48,168 bases of DNA. Origin: Gnetum montanum (lineage: Eukaryota > Streptophyta > Gnetopsida > Gnetales > Gnetaceae). The DNA is taken from NCBI GenBank assembly GCA_015680685.1, contig MNCI01024285.1, positions 3,192 through 51,359 on the forward strand, given 5' to 3'. The position numbers were made by a program, and so were the translations under genes. This document shows, piece by piece, positions 29,106 through 40,889 of the stretch. Numbering within the stretch: the stretch's first letter is position 1; each line of letters begins with the position of its first letter. The notes under the pieces were generated by a model that was not told the DNA's origin, made no database searches, and was given only the letters and a program-made list of their open reading frames with translations.

Positions 29106-32100
29106 AGGAGTTGTAGTAACTTCTCCTATTTTTTCATCTAGCTTAATGTCCTTAGCACAAAACTCTAGGGATGCGGTCTTCGATTCTTGAGGTTGCATGG
29201 ACAATACTGCATCAATCGATGGTTCATTTGCAGGAAGGTCCTCATTAACGGGGATCAAAGTCAACATACACACGAGTGCTTCTTGATGTACTAGTGAAGT
29301 CATTCCTAGATCATACAAGCTTAAAGAAGTATTCTTTTATTTCAAAGCTTGTGTGACCTGGGTCAATGCACTCGCTAGGCCTTTGCCATTTGGGGCACCT
29401 TTGCCTGTGGAGATTTGGTCCATTTAACCCAGCATTCATATTTCTCATGGAGGGGTTTTTATGTTAGTAACTGAGGATGATGGGTTTGGGACATGACTCG
29501 TGACATTTTCCTTGTTTTGATGACTTGTACTAAGCTCATTAATGGGCAGACCCATGGGAACAACATTTAGTGATGTTGGCTTTGGTGGTCCCAAATTGTG
29601 TTGATGGTTTTCTCTTTCTAAGCAATCTCTTGTTAGTTTGTCGGCAACACGTTCTCATAGAGGTCACGAGGAAATGGAGGTGGGTTGTGTATCAGGGTGT
29701 TTTGGCACCCGAATCACAAAGGGAATGGGTCGATTTTCAGATGGTGTGGTTGTTGTTGCAACAGAAGGAGGTACATGGATGACGAATGGTTTTGGTGGTG
29801 TGAGGGATGCGCGTATGATGAAAGGGGTTTGAGGATATGTTGGGATAGGTGTGTTTTCTGAAGGACTGTGAATCACAAAAGGTTTTTGTGGAATGTCTTG
29901 TCTGTCTTCCACATGGATAGTATTATGGTGCATCATTGGTATTGAGAGGATCCTTGTAGACCCCCATGGATTGGTTTTGGGGTACTTACTGGGTTTGCCT
30001 TGTTGAATACTACTTCACCCCTATCAATCATGCATTGTATATCCTATTTCAGTGTAAAGCAATAATCAGTCCCATGACCACACCATTGGTGATATTCACA
30101 AAACCTATTCAACCTAAAGCGTTTTGAAATGGGGGGTTCATTGGCCATTGCTAAGGATGGATTTTTTGCCAACTCACAAAATTGATCCTGTCTTTGAGAG
30201 GTTGCAGGAGACATTTTTTTGTATTGAATTAGCCTGACCTTTAAAAGTTGATCAAGCAATTGTGAAGGCTTCATGGGCAAGGGTGTGTATTGAGTGGGGT
30301 CTTTTCTTTCGAATGTACAGGCATGACCTGTGTTGTTGTTTCTATTTGAGGAATTTTCGAATGTAGGAGTGGGTGTGGTTCTTTCATAGCTGTTTGGGAT
30401 AGCAGGTTGTTTTTCTTTTTATCTTGGATGACTAGGTTGGGCTGTTTCAACCACTGTTGCTACCATTGTTTTGGATTTATCTTTCCTTGTATGTTGGCTT
30501 CTAAAGGTTGGGTAGGCTAGGTCATTGCTTGTTTGTGTAGCCTCTTCTATGTCTTTAATTTGCACAAATGCTTGGCTCAAGGTATGGGGTTTTTAAATAG
30601 TAAAGTTTTGATTTAATAAAGTCATTTGCCATTTCCTTAAGCATGGTAAGTAGATACATTTCAGGAATAGGCTCATGAAGTTTATTTAGGGCTGCACTCC
30701 ACCTTTGGATAAATTTCTGTGCTAGCTGTAATGGTGCTTGTTTAATCTGAATCAAGCTATCTAATGTAGCTTTAGGCTTTATATTGTATTTGAAATGGGT
30801 GAAAACTGGTGCAAAAAATCCTCTAGAGAAGATATGGAGTTACGGGGCAAAGCTTAGTACTAGTCTAAGGCTTTTCCAATTAAGGACAAAGTAAACACAC
30901 ACAGGATTACATGGGGCCATGCCTAAAGCAAAAGACATTATGTTCAAAAGGTTACTAGGTGAGCATTTGGGTCTCCCTCTCCATTGTACTTGGTCAGCTG
31001 GGGTAATGAGACTCCCTTTGGCAAGGTTAAGGGTGGAACTGAGGGGTCAATTGGATCATCTTAATAGAAATCTAGTACCTTGNTTTGGGCGGTAGGCAAA
31101 CTAATGGATTGAGTGGATTGTGGATGATAATGGTTTAATTGTTNAGTAGGCAGACTAATGGATTGAGTGGATTGTGGCTGATAATGGTTTAATTGTTGCA
31201 TTATTTGTGGAAAGAAAGGTTGTTGGGCTGATGTTTGTTGTAGTGGGATAGTATTCAGGATTGAGACTATAGCTGGTGGAACCCACTACCTAGCCACAGG
31301 TTGTGAAGTAACACTCTAAACGTGTTAGGTTGGAGTAATCAATGGTGCTTCGTGGATCTGCACCTGAGGTATGTAATGGGTGGATGTGGAAGCTGATATG
31401 ACCGATGGCATCCTAATTACTTGGGGTCGAAAGATTGATCCTGCATTAGTTCAGGGAGGGAGTTGTTGGGATTGTACTTATGGGGGAACGATGGAAGTGG
31501 ATGCATCAGAGTGAATATTATTGAGCACGGAGAAGATAGGCATGGAAGTAGGTACCTCTTGTCAGGAAACTGGTGCTCAAGTGTTTGCGGATGAAGGAGG
31601 AAGCACAGTTTCTTCCAGAAAAGTGTGGAATAATGGGTTTGCATAGGCATGGGAACTGACAGTGTGGTAGGAATCTCCATGTTCATATTGGGCTGCAAAG
31701 TCATCTTCCTCATCTTGAGGCTCTATTGGAGGTAGTTGTAAGGCTTGACTTCTTGCCATAAGAAGCTAGGATATGAGTTTATGATGGTTTTTAGACAACG
31801 AGATTATGTCAAATGCTGAAGGGGTGAACTCACATCCTCCTTTGTGGATAAATTCATATTCTCGCTTTGCTTCCCTCTCTATACAGTTGATAGGTAGGTT
31901 GGCTTGGATCTTGACATAGATGAAGTTATACTATTCAGGTGTAAGAGTCGCATAAGTAGGGCCTTTTCCCTGTAGCCTGAGTGACTGGCGTGTAGGGCCT
32001 TGGGGATTTATCTATTCAAAAAAAGTTATGGATTCAGCAGCAATGACAGGGTTCAAGGTTTTAGCCCCAAAGTCTGAGATTGGCAATGTTACTGGGTTAA

Positions 32101-32116
32101 TTTGGGAGGATTCCAT
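29106..32116 (-). pseudogene. gag of element D
   Basis: Starts at the minus-strand ATG at 32116 (MESSQINPVTLPISDFG). Domains in order: an N-terminal block with YNFIYVKIQAN and EREAKREYEFIH (about 31930-31840); a Pro/Gln-rich stretch; the capsid-like region with YNGEGDPNAHLVTF, SLIGKALD and FIQRWSAALNKLHEPIPEMY (about 31000-30650); the nucleic-acid-binding motif CEYHQWCGHGTDYCFTLK (about 30100-30047); then three or more PFVIRVP-type repeats (29940-29690). It ends with the block MYDLGMTSLVHQEALVCML. About fifteen stops interrupt it. The knuckle form C-x2-YH-x3-GH-x4-C is the one seen in plant Tat-type Gag. Confidence 0.88.
31091..31197. repeat. 53-bp direct duplication joined by one N in D gag
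   Basis: 31091-31143 and 31145-31197 are the same 53 bases with three differences, joined by an undetermined base at 31144. Another N lies at 31083. The arrangement equals that at 15211-15369 and suggests an assembly join. Confidence 0.9.
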
Positions 32117-32480
32117 AGTGAATGTGAGAAAATTGGGCTAGACAATGTTGAATATGAGAAACAGCGTGACCAACGTGACCAAACTGCAGCGTGACCAGTG
32201 TGACCAAACTGCAACGTGACCAGTGTGACCAAACTACAGCATGAGGTGGAAGAGTAACAACAACGTGAGTAGGCTACAACATGAGCACTACAATGTGACA
32301 GAGTAATAACGTGAGTAGACTGCAGCGTGATTTAACTATAGTGTGAGGTAGGATGGGTAAATCAAGCCAGCGTATGTAAGTTAATTGGATAGTATGGGCT
32401 TTATTTTCATCACTTTGTCTGTGCAATGTTTAGACAAGTAGCGTGATCAATGTTTTGATAGAAAACAAACAAGGTGAAGG
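32117..32480 (-). repeat. Leader of element D with GCGTGACC repeats
   Basis: Between 32161 and 32350 the plus strand repeats 'CAGCGTGACCAACGTGACCAAACTG' in about ten variants (GCGTGACC, GCATGAGG, ACGTGAGT). The same GCGTGA core marks U3 and the spacer near the antisense gene. No coding content. Confidence 0.7.
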
Positions 32481-32497
32481 CCCTCCTTCTAGCACCA
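32481..32497 (-). promoter_or_regulatory. Primer-binding site of element D
   Basis: The minus strand reads TGGTGCTAGAAGGAGGG six bases inside the 5' LTR edge. A TGG start is expected for pairing with a tRNA CCA end. I cannot assign the tRNA. The aligned site in B supports the placement. Confidence 0.65.
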
Positions 32498-32503
32498 ATT
32501 TAC

Positions 32504-34116
32504 TATACTAACCTAAATCATCAATGTAAGGCTAGAAGGGAAAAAAAACACCAAAAGATCATCGAGCAAGCACAGCTGACCTTGCCTTCACTTGAGGGAA
32601 AGCTGGAAAAGGGAACGAAGGCAGAGTGCCTTGGGTGGTCTGCACGCAAATCAACCAAGGACTTCCCCAAGCATAAACTATGGCTTGCACTGGGGTTATT
32701 GTAACTAATGTTTTAAAATGTAAACTATGCACATAAAATGTAAATAGAAACATATGTAGAAATTGTATTGTGAATAAAACGTAAACCAAATGTAAATTGA
32801 ATGTAAAGCATAAAATAAATAGAATAAATGACTGGCAAAACAAACTGTATTGTATTGCTTAGAAAAGATGTGCACCAGTCAAAGTGTAGCTACACGTGTG
32901 GATGGCAGGTCAAGCTCCAAGCCACGAGGTGATGTGATGATGTGATGTGATGTGTGTCAGATGTACATGGATGCCAGGATTCAAGTGTGCCCAAGTGCCC
33001 AAGGATTACTGGTATGAGTTTCCTAAGCTGTCCAACTTCAAAATCCCCCCCCCTCCCCATTTATGTGAATTGATAGAGTATTTATAGGGTTGGGCTAGGC
33101 TCGGGTGCGAAATTTAAGAATGGAATCAATGGTTGGAATTTAACAGGAAAACGAATCAAGTGACACGTGTTCGATGGACAACTGTGTATGAGTTGGTCAT
33201 GTGTGGGAAAGCTACGTTCTTAATCAAGTGCATTGTATCTTACAAAATGTGGCTTACTCAAGCCCATGAAAGTACATGCAATTTAGACTATGAGGGCCTG
33301 ACAAGCCCACAAGTGAAGATTTACAATGAAATGACAATGTAAAACAAGAGAAATTGACTCTGGCTCGCTTGAAACTTCTGGATCTTTGAATTGACTACTT
33401 CAGGGTGTTGATTCAAATGGTTCCATGGCTATTTGAGGCATTTCTATTTTTGCCAAAGCCTCCAGTGTGAGTTGATGTGTCGCAGCATGTGCACACTACA
33501 CTCACGCCCAGCGTGTGTCCCAACGTGCACATGCTGCACTCATGCCCAGCGTGACCTTTAGCATGAGTGAGGAAAATGACACTTTTTGACACCAAATTTT
33601 GATTTTTGAAGCCTGTTCCTTGAATTCAATTGTTTCTTGAATTTGTCTAATCCTGAGAGTGATCTGAAATTTGGAATTTGAGCTTGAATGTGTCTGGTTT
33701 GGAGCCACTTTTGGGTAGGTCACGCTAGACTCATGCTGCAGTGTGACCTGCAGAAACTTGCAATTTTTGGACTCAAAATCTAGAATTCTAAAGGCTGAAG
33801 GTTGGATTTGTTGACATTGAATCCTAAGGATGATTTGCACCTTGGAAGTCGGATTGTTTCAACTTAGTTTGGAGGCTCCTAGAGTTGGTCATGGTAGACT
33901 CACGCTGTAGCGTGACCATAGTGTGCCCTGTAGCATGAGTGTGAAAATTACAGTTTCCAGCATGAATTGTCAAGAAAAGCCAGTGCGAGTGACCAAGGAA
34001 GCTAGCGTGAGTGACCAAGGCAAGCCAACATGAATGCCTTGTGAAATTTTACCTCCGAATGCTGAAAAGGGCTTGAGTCGTTCTCGAAGTGCTAGGTCAA
34101 AATTAGTGGTGTTTCA
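32504..34116 (-). mobile_element. 5' LTR of element D
   Basis: 1613 bp, aligned over its length with 14900-16590. The TG edge has become TA (32504-32505) by a transition. TATA box at 33079-33086 on the minus strand. It drives the element transcript toward lower coordinates. Confidence 0.92.
33079..33086 (-). promoter_or_regulatory. TATA box of the D 5' LTR
   Basis: TATAAATA on the minus strand, identical in context to the box in the 3' LTR, about 1030 bp from the U3 edge at 34116. Confidence 0.65.
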
Positions 34117-34121
34117 CATAC
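34117..34121. repeat. Right target-site copy of element D
   Basis: CATAC, against CATAT on the left (14895-14899). Confidence 0.6.
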
Positions 34122-34757
34122 ATCTATAAGAGAACTACAAATGTGCATCATGTTCAAGATGGATCCCATCAACCAACAATATTTCTTCTTAATGAATTTC
34201 ATAGATATTAATAACCAAAAGATCTTATTATACTGCATGAAGACATATTATTTGCAAGAGATGTTGGTAAGATGAGGATACTTTAGTCTAGGTAACTCTT
34301 ACCCATCTTGTGCTTGGTGGCTAATGTTGTGATGTCTTACTTTGCCAACCTTCTCCTTAATATCTTGTTAAGGTATATCCATGATGTGAAAGGATAGGCT
34401 TATAGCACACTTCTGAAATTGCAAAGGTATATGTGTTACTTTTTTGTTTAAGAGTTAGTGTATCATTATAATCAAATCCAAGTCACTTAGAAGCCTACAT
34501 GTCATCCATATATCAGCCTAGTAATGTTAATTCAACAAAATATACTATTTTGGTGCTTTCAAATCTTATAAATCTAACTTCACTTTTGAACATTGAAATC
34601 ATACCCAATGCATAGTACTCATTGAGATGATTCCAACGGTACCATTTTCATCCTAATTGAACTTATGGTTTGGTAGATATTACCATTCAAATTTCTTATT
34701 TTTCATACCTTAATAAAATAAATAAATAAATAAAAAGGTTTAAATGTTAATGTCATA

Positions 34758-34951
34758 AATAGAACCCATAATCTCCCATTATCCAAATCAATCTCTTAGC
34801 CATCATTAGGCTAATCATGATTTTAATTGACTAGGATGAGTTGAATAAAATAATATTAAAGAGTTAAAAATATTTAGAATTTTAATATTAGGAATTGAAC
34901 CCAAAACCTTTTCCTAGCCAAATAAAACTTTTACCCATCATCTAGCTAACC
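34758..34951 (-). other. Two tRNA-like A/B-box modules
   Basis: The minus strand of 34891-34951 reads GGTTAGCTAGATGATGGG, then about 30 bases later GGGTTCAATTCC. These resemble the A box (TRGCNNAGNNGG) and B box (GGTTCGANTCC) of tRNA genes at the normal spacing. A weaker copy is at 34758-34806. No cloverleaf can be folded with confidence, so tRNA-derived repeat (SINE-like) sequence is more likely than a tRNA gene. Confidence 0.35.
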
Positions 34952-36173
34952 AAAATGTTAGTCACCTAGGATGCATTGTCCTTTTGGTATGTCAAAACCT
35001 TAAACCAAATGGAGAACATAGTGTGTTTGTTGTGGATGATGTGTTTACAGGACATAAACAAGAACTCCACATGAGAATTAAGGACTCAAGGAAAAAACAA
35101 GATCTACAATGAGATAATAAAGTAAATACTTTATAAGCCAAGATAAGAGCATGAATGAACATGGACCAAATTCAAAGACTACAAACCAAATGAAGATGCT
35201 CCAAGGACTAAGAAGAAGACAAATTGACAAGAGGAAGCCTAAAAAATTAGAGCCCAAGAATTGAGAAGATGTCTCCTAGAAATAGTAGATGTCTCTACTC
35301 TAGAGAATATGTCTCCCTAGAGATGTCCAATAGGAGACATTTCATTTTTTAGTAAGATGTCTCTCTTGAATAGAGGTCATTCTTAGGTAGACATCCCAAC
35401 TTCGAAGGAGATGTCTACATTAGCCATTTGGTAGTCATTGCATGAATTCCAAGAAGTTTTTGAAACCTCCAAGGCTATAAGAAGATACCAACTTATTAGA
35501 AATAGAGGAAGCATTATTTACATCAAAGCAATCATTGTCATATCTATACTTTTGTATTCTTTTTTATCATTGTAACATCATTTGCTTGGTTGTATGTTGA
35601 ATTGAGCTTCAACGACAAGGACTTATAATTTTAGTTACATTTTTTTCTTGTGCCTTTTTTATTTTTCTTCATTGCCCTATAGGGTTGATGTACTTCTTGC
35701 AAGAAGGTATTCACATTGAGCTTCTTGGGACCATGTGGGGATGAGTGGTTTTGCAACATCAAAACACTCTAGAGCAGAGCTCAATTTTATAAAGTTTGGG
35801 GAATCCTTGAAATCACATTCTAAGCTTCTTGGAACCTTATAGGATTGTGTGGTTTAATAGTGAAAAAACACTTCTATGTGGAGATTAGGGCTTGTATAGG
35901 GTGTGGTGTTCTTCAAACCACATTTAGTTGAGAAATAAACACTCTTCAAACCACATTTCATTGAGAAACAAAGTCTAGAGGTATGCATGGATTCTACCCT
36001 CCAAGTGTGGAAGTACCCAAGTTGGGGAATCATGTAAAACTTTGTGTTTTTTTGTGGTAGGTATAATTTAAATTGGGAACTTATTCATCCCTCCCTTCTA
36101 AGTTCTTGATCCTCAAGATGCATTGGTTAAAATAAAATTAAAAAATAAATTATAAAATTCAAAAGTAAGGCTT

Positions 36174-36242
36174 GGAATTGAACTCAAGATGTTATAGTAA
36201 ACAAGTTAAAGGATCAAGCCTCAGCAATCTAGCCACCATCTT
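36174..36242 (-). other. tRNA-like A/B-box module
   Basis: Minus strand: GGTGGCTAGATTGCTGAGG followed by GAGTTCAATTCC, the same layout as at 34891-34951. The order and spacing fit a tRNA-derived repeat. No polyA tail or target duplication is seen. Confidence 0.3.
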
Positions 36243-37255
36243 CATTTCTGTGATTATTTAATATAACTATAGATTATATATATATATATATATAATAAAC
36301 AAAATAAAAAATATTTTAAAAAGGGCACCCATTAAGACCTAGCAGCATTGCGGTCAATTGAACTACTACATGGCCTAGCTATGGCAATGCTAGTCCATGC
36401 TATTACATAGCGTAACCATAGTAAGGTTCATGTGTAGTGAGGTTTAGCTACATTTCATTGTGATAGGGTAGTAAGGCACAACCATGCTACTATGCAACCT
36501 AGCTATAGTGTACTACCATGATCTAGTTGTCACAACATTGCTACAAATACTATCATAACCTAATGAACCCCTTATCTCTTTGTTGTCAACCATCAAAATC
36601 ATTCTTTTCCTATCACTGGTGATGCACTTTTCCTACCACCATTATTAGCACATCTCTATATATAGCATGCATAAGCTAGAAATCCTTACTTCTCTACCAT
36701 GCTTATATTATTCTTTATCACTATCGTCTCTATGCTTTTGCTTTGCCTAATGTTGCACCTCTATCCATCACTACTCACCATCTATCAATGTCTACATGTT
36801 TGCTTAACTACATTGGCTTCATCATGCTTATTACTCTACTTATTAAAAGTCAAGGGTTTACAATGTCCATGAGTACTAATAGCACCATCAAATACCACCT
36901 CCTAGGGTAATCTTAATAACTATAAGCACCATTAGATACTTCTTTGGAGATCTTGGCCATCATAAACATAATTAGATATTGCCTTCTCTAGTGATCTCAA
37001 TCATCATCAGCACCATTAAATACAATTTTTGATAGTATCTAGAATTTAATTGGCAATTGACAAAAATTTTGAAAAGTAACTCAAGTAATAGAAAAATTTG
37101 AAATCCATTAGGTGATTGAAAAATTTAAATTTGATATTTTGGTGAGCATGAGAAAAATATAAATTTCAAAATGTGACCAAATTTGAGTAAATAGTCAAAT
37201 TGATGGGTTATCAACAAGTAAGATAAAAATTCCATAATTAATAATACTCATCCTA

Positions 37256-37309
37256 GAGTAGTACTAGGATGGGTGACCACTTAGGAAGGATGGGTGACCA
37301 CTTAGGAAG
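37256..37309 (+). rRNA. 5S rRNA-like fragment with a 21-bp duplication
   Basis: 37256-37278 (GAGTAGTACTAGGATGGG then TGACC) agrees base for base with the conserved 3' half of plant 5S rRNA as I know it. It continues into a decayed match for the following CTCCTGGGAAG. A 21-bp unit starting GGATGGGTGACC is then repeated in tandem (37268-37288, 37289-37309). The first 60 or so bases of 5S rRNA, including most of the internal promoter, are not recognisable. It could be a 5S pseudogene or the remnant of a Cassandra-type TRIM, whose LTRs carry 5S sequence. Confidence 0.6.
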
Positions 37310-37861
37310 TATTAAGTTTTGGAATTTGGAAGCCATGAAGTTTAATTTTAGAAGTATTTTTCAGTAAATTAAGAGTCATTTCAAGTAGATTTCAACCTTC
37401 TAGACATAATGAAAAAGTAAAATCTACCCAACAAACCTACAAAATTTATTTTTTAATTCCTGCCCAAAAACTATGACTTGAGCTTCTTGAAGACTTAATT
37501 TAGCATAACCTAGACATACAATATCCATCTTTAACATATGAAGAGTTTTTTCTAACAATTTTCAACCTTCTAAATGCAATGGTGAGGTTAGATTAATCAT
37601 CTGTATACTTGATCATTAGGTGATATCTCAAATCGTGTCATAAGAGATCATAAGATAAATTGACTAACTACACCTAATAATTTAATTATTGGAATTAAAA
37701 TATCTAACTTCTTAGACCATCATGGACCTTAATATTTGGTGTTTAGCTTATTTATATAGATAGTCCTAGGTCACTAACCCCTAGTATGTCATTGGTTGTA
37801 CTATCAAAGTTAGTGTCCTAAGAAGAATAGAAAGATCATTAGTTGTACTATTAGAGTCAAT

Positions 37862-39480
37862 GTCCCTAAGTCAAGCATTTGCTCAAACCAAGAGCATTCA
37901 GGATGTAGCAAAGGCTAGTAAGGATCTAGTCTACATGGCCTACAAAAACCTGTATGCAAAGAAGGAGAAAGACAAGGACAAAGGCAAGTAGGCAACCATA
38001 ATCATTGCAATGGTGGCCAACAAGGTTAAGCTAACCAACACCAAACCAATGGCCAAGCCACCCAAGGCCTCAGCTAAAAACAAAAAGGTAGCGAGCTCTA
38101 GCACAATGATAAAAAACCAACCTACATCATCAAAGATCATGGCACCAGCTACCACAAGGCCTAACTTCGAGCACAAGGATCACTCGAAGTATACACCATT
38201 TCCCATCAAATGGTCAAAGCTCTTGGACCAACTACTTAATGCTAGACACATCTAGTATAAGCAAATGTCTAAGGATGCTTGCAAGCGACATGACCAATAC
38301 TGCAAGCTCCTCAAGAATCCTTTGGCTACACTACCTAACAAGCCTTTAGTTTCTAAGCATTTTAGATTGGAGCGATTTTGCCAATATCACAATTGCAAGG
38401 TCATGATACAAACTTTTGCATGGCTTTAGAGGATGATATTCAACACATGATCAACAAGACTGAGTTGGTCCTTGACACTACTAATCTAGTGCATCCCTAG
38501 AACCAATCAATGGGAGTTTATAAGGATCCACTCAACACAAGAGATGCAGGGTATATCATCAATGTCATCAATGTTGATAATGATGCAAAATTGGCACAGG
38601 AGCCATTTGTGGTTTGTGTGCGCTCTAGCAACATTGCGGCCTCCTTGACATCAACTTGTTCAAGAACCCCTTTTATCATCAGAGCATCACCTCAGGCACC
38701 CATAACATCCTTTGTGATTAGGGCCCTATAGAACATTGCAGCTACAATAGCCTAAACACCCTTCATCATAAGGATGCCATAACGTGTAGAATTCCTACCC
38801 ATTGGGCATCCAATGGTGGGCAATGCATCAACCCTTGCTCATCCAAGATCCCATCCTACAAACAACACCAACAAGAAAATGAGATGGCAAACTGGAAGGC
38901 CTAATGAGAAACTCACCAATTGAATTTTTAGGCAACACCAGGAGAAAAGGACATTAGGCCCACCAAAGCCTATCCCTTTTTCTTCTATACTAGTGGCCCA
39001 ACCAATTGAGGAGGCCACAACAACAAGCAAGCAAAAACACAACACAAAGGCTCCATCAACCAACAACCAACAACAAAGCATTGAGGCTCCAAAGCAAACA
39101 AGTCAAGCAAGGCCTAGATCACCTCCACATGAGATCCGTCTCTTGGGTTGCATGGAGGAGATGAAGGCCATCAATAATAGGGTAGCAGATAGTGGAAAGG
39201 ATTTCCTTTATGCATTGGCCTAGGTCAAATAGTCTTTGAAAAAAAAAACTATAATGTTAAGCCTATACGACCTGGTAATGACTTCCTCCACCCATCGTGA
39301 AGTGTTAGTGTGCATGTTGATCTCTATTCCTATCACAAAAGACATCCTAGTAAATGAATAGTCCATTAACACTATGACATTGCCTCCTCCCTCATAGGAA
39401 TCAAGTTCAACACCCCTGACATTTCACGATGAGGTGATCAAGATAGACCTTGAGAAGGATCAAGTCATTACAACGTTGAT
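37862..39480 (+). pseudogene. gag (C-terminal half) of element C
   Basis: It begins with LSQAFAQTKSIQDVAKASKD, which matches LSQAFVQIKDIEEATQTSND of D. Then come FPIKWSKLLDQLLNARHI, KHFRLERFCQYHN (the knuckle start; the second half is lost by a small deletion and frameshift near 38397), PFVVCVRSSN...TPFIIRASP repeats (38600-38720), a Lys/Gln-rich stretch and the block TIMLSLYDLVMTSSTHREVL (about 39250-39300). Stops and frameshifts are frequent. The N-terminal half including the capsid region is absent. Confidence 0.82.
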
Positions 39481-40143
39481 GTTCATCACCATCTACATGG
39501 GAGAATGCAGAATATGCAAGGTACACATCGATGATGAGGCAATAACAAATGTCATCCCTTAGATAGTTGTTGACAAGTTTGGTCGTGTTGACCAAATTCA
39601 ACCAACAAAGATAACATGCTTGAAGTCCTTCAATGGGTCATGCATGGTCATAAGGGGAATAGTCATGATAGCCTTCATGACAGGGGAGAAATTCCCACCA
39701 CTGCTAAATTCATAGTGGTTGAGGAAATGCTAGGATTCAACTGGATCTTAGGTAGTCCCTAGTTAGCCTAGCTGCAAGCTATCTCCTCCCTAATTCATTA
39801 AGAAATCCAACTTCCATACAAAGGTAAAGAGATTATCATACACGGTAACAATGTAGCCCATCTAACCATTAGCAACATTGATGTTGAACAAGGATTAGAG
39901 GTGGAGTTCCTCGATAACATGCCTCCCGTGAAAACAAAAAGGCAAAAAATGTGAAGCAAACCAATCTGAAGAGCTAAAAGAAGCCCCTAACCCTTCAAAA
40001 GATGCTTTGTGGGTAGAATTTCCCTTCAACATAACTGACGAAGGTCAAGGCAAGTACCGTATTGTACCCTCCAGGCCCTATGCACCACCTAACCCACACC
40101 GAATTAGGAAACAACTGTGTGACTAAGGCATCCCCTTAGTCTA
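39481..40143 (+). pseudogene. Retropepsin-like protease of element C
   Basis: The active-site region reads CKVHIDDEAITNVIP, with D-D-E where A and D have D-D-G. LKSFNGSCMVIRG, a decayed 'NWILGSP' segment and EIQLPYKGKEIIIHGNN follow. The C-terminal tail EFPFNITDEGQGKYRIVP and HRIRKQLCD leads to a GTAAGT at 40144. Stops occur at the residue after VIP and in the RPWL segment. It aligns with A, B and D. Confidence 0.82.
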
Positions 40144-40149
40144 GTAAGT
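40144..40149 (+). promoter_or_regulatory. Candidate splice donor after protease (element C)
   Basis: GTAAGT in the context TCTAGTAAGTGCT, at the point where protein similarity among family members ends. The homologous spot in A reads GCTAAGTGCT. Paired with the acceptor at 46663-46664 it gives a 6.5-kb intron. Confidence 0.5.
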
Positions 40150-40379
40150 GCTAGGTCCTTGCCTACCCCACTTCTACATGCTTTTCTTATTTGCATTTTG
40201 ATTGCATTTTACGCTAGCTTGGTTGTTAGCATTTTTTACATTATTTATTTTACATGTGTTTATTTCTTCTGCTTGTGCATTTTCACTAAGTCTACATTTT
40301 TTCTTAATTACTTTTTGGCATTTAGATTATATATATAAAAATAGCAAAACACATAAATATTTTAAAATTCAAAGATTAC

Positions 40380-40700
40380 AAAACAACATGGCCTACCAAG
40401 GCCTAAAATTGACAACCTTTATTTCCTTAATGCATGGCCTGAAATGGCCTAAAAATACTAGCATGACCCGCCATGGCCTTAAACTTGCATCTTGTGATCC
40501 AAGAAGGCCATAAACTACTACATGACTTTCCATGGCCTAAAACTGGCATTGCATGGCCTAAAACTGGCAAAAATATTTCATTGCTACATGGCCTGAAATG
40601 GCCTTAAACTATCATTGGGGCCCAGAATGGCCTAAAACTATCAAAATGTTGTCTACACACATGGCCTAAAATGGCCTAAAACTAGTAATTGCTATGGCCT
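40380..40700 (+). repeat. Tandem array, TTAAACTGGCA family (element C, after protease)
   Basis: About ten units of 'CATGGCCTAAAACTGGCA' with variants (GGCCTTAAACTATCA, GGCCTAAAATTGACA). The GGCC form also occurs in D at 22079-22134, so subtypes are shared between elements. Confidence 0.85.
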
Positions 40701-40889
40701 AATCAAATTAGCTCATCGCAACATTAACATCAAATATAGGAAATAAATACTAAAATCCACTCATCATACATTTCAAGTAGCAAAAATCCACCACATCTCA
40801 TGAGAAAAATAATACATGTCATCTACATTACATGAAAAAATACACAAAAATACAAAAATGCCCAATGGTAAGCCTACATTAGGGTCTAT

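Larger units (their letters stand above)
14900..34116 (-). mobile_element. Element D, 19.2-kb Tat/Ogre-like retrotransposon with an antisense gene
   Basis: Both LTRs, a 5-bp target duplication (CATAT/CATAC), a primer-binding site next to the right LTR and a polypurine tract next to the left LTR define a complete minus-strand insertion. Order from 5': LTR, leader, gag, protease, tandem array, antisense gene (plus strand), spacer, two-unit array, reverse transcriptase, Ty3 RNase H, second RNase H, integrase, long array, polypurine tract, LTR. All genes carry stops, so the copy is dead. Differences between LTRs are mostly transitions plus one 79-bp duplication. The second RNase H domain and the gag knuckle place it near the Tat lineage of plant Ty3/gypsy. 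Confidence 0.9.
34122..37861. other. AT-rich non-coding stretch between elements D and C
   Basis: No coding signal on either strand. It holds three tRNA-like modules, an (AAAT) run at 34712-34735, AGATGTCTC-rich sequence at 35260-35400, a 33-bp tandem duplication around 35910-35975 (CTTCAAACCACATTT), a (TA) run at 36273-36294 and a 5S rRNA-like fragment at 37256-37309. The stretch 35030-36118 ends in 'CTTATTCATCCCTCCCTTCT', a form often seen near the end of plant copia LTRs, but no primer-binding site supports this. Confidence 0.5.

Noticed and set aside
35026-36118. Possible copia-type solo LTR
   Set aside because: The end has a CCCTCCCTTCT context common in copia LTRs, but no TG/CA pair with matching 5-bp flanks and no primer-binding site could be shown.
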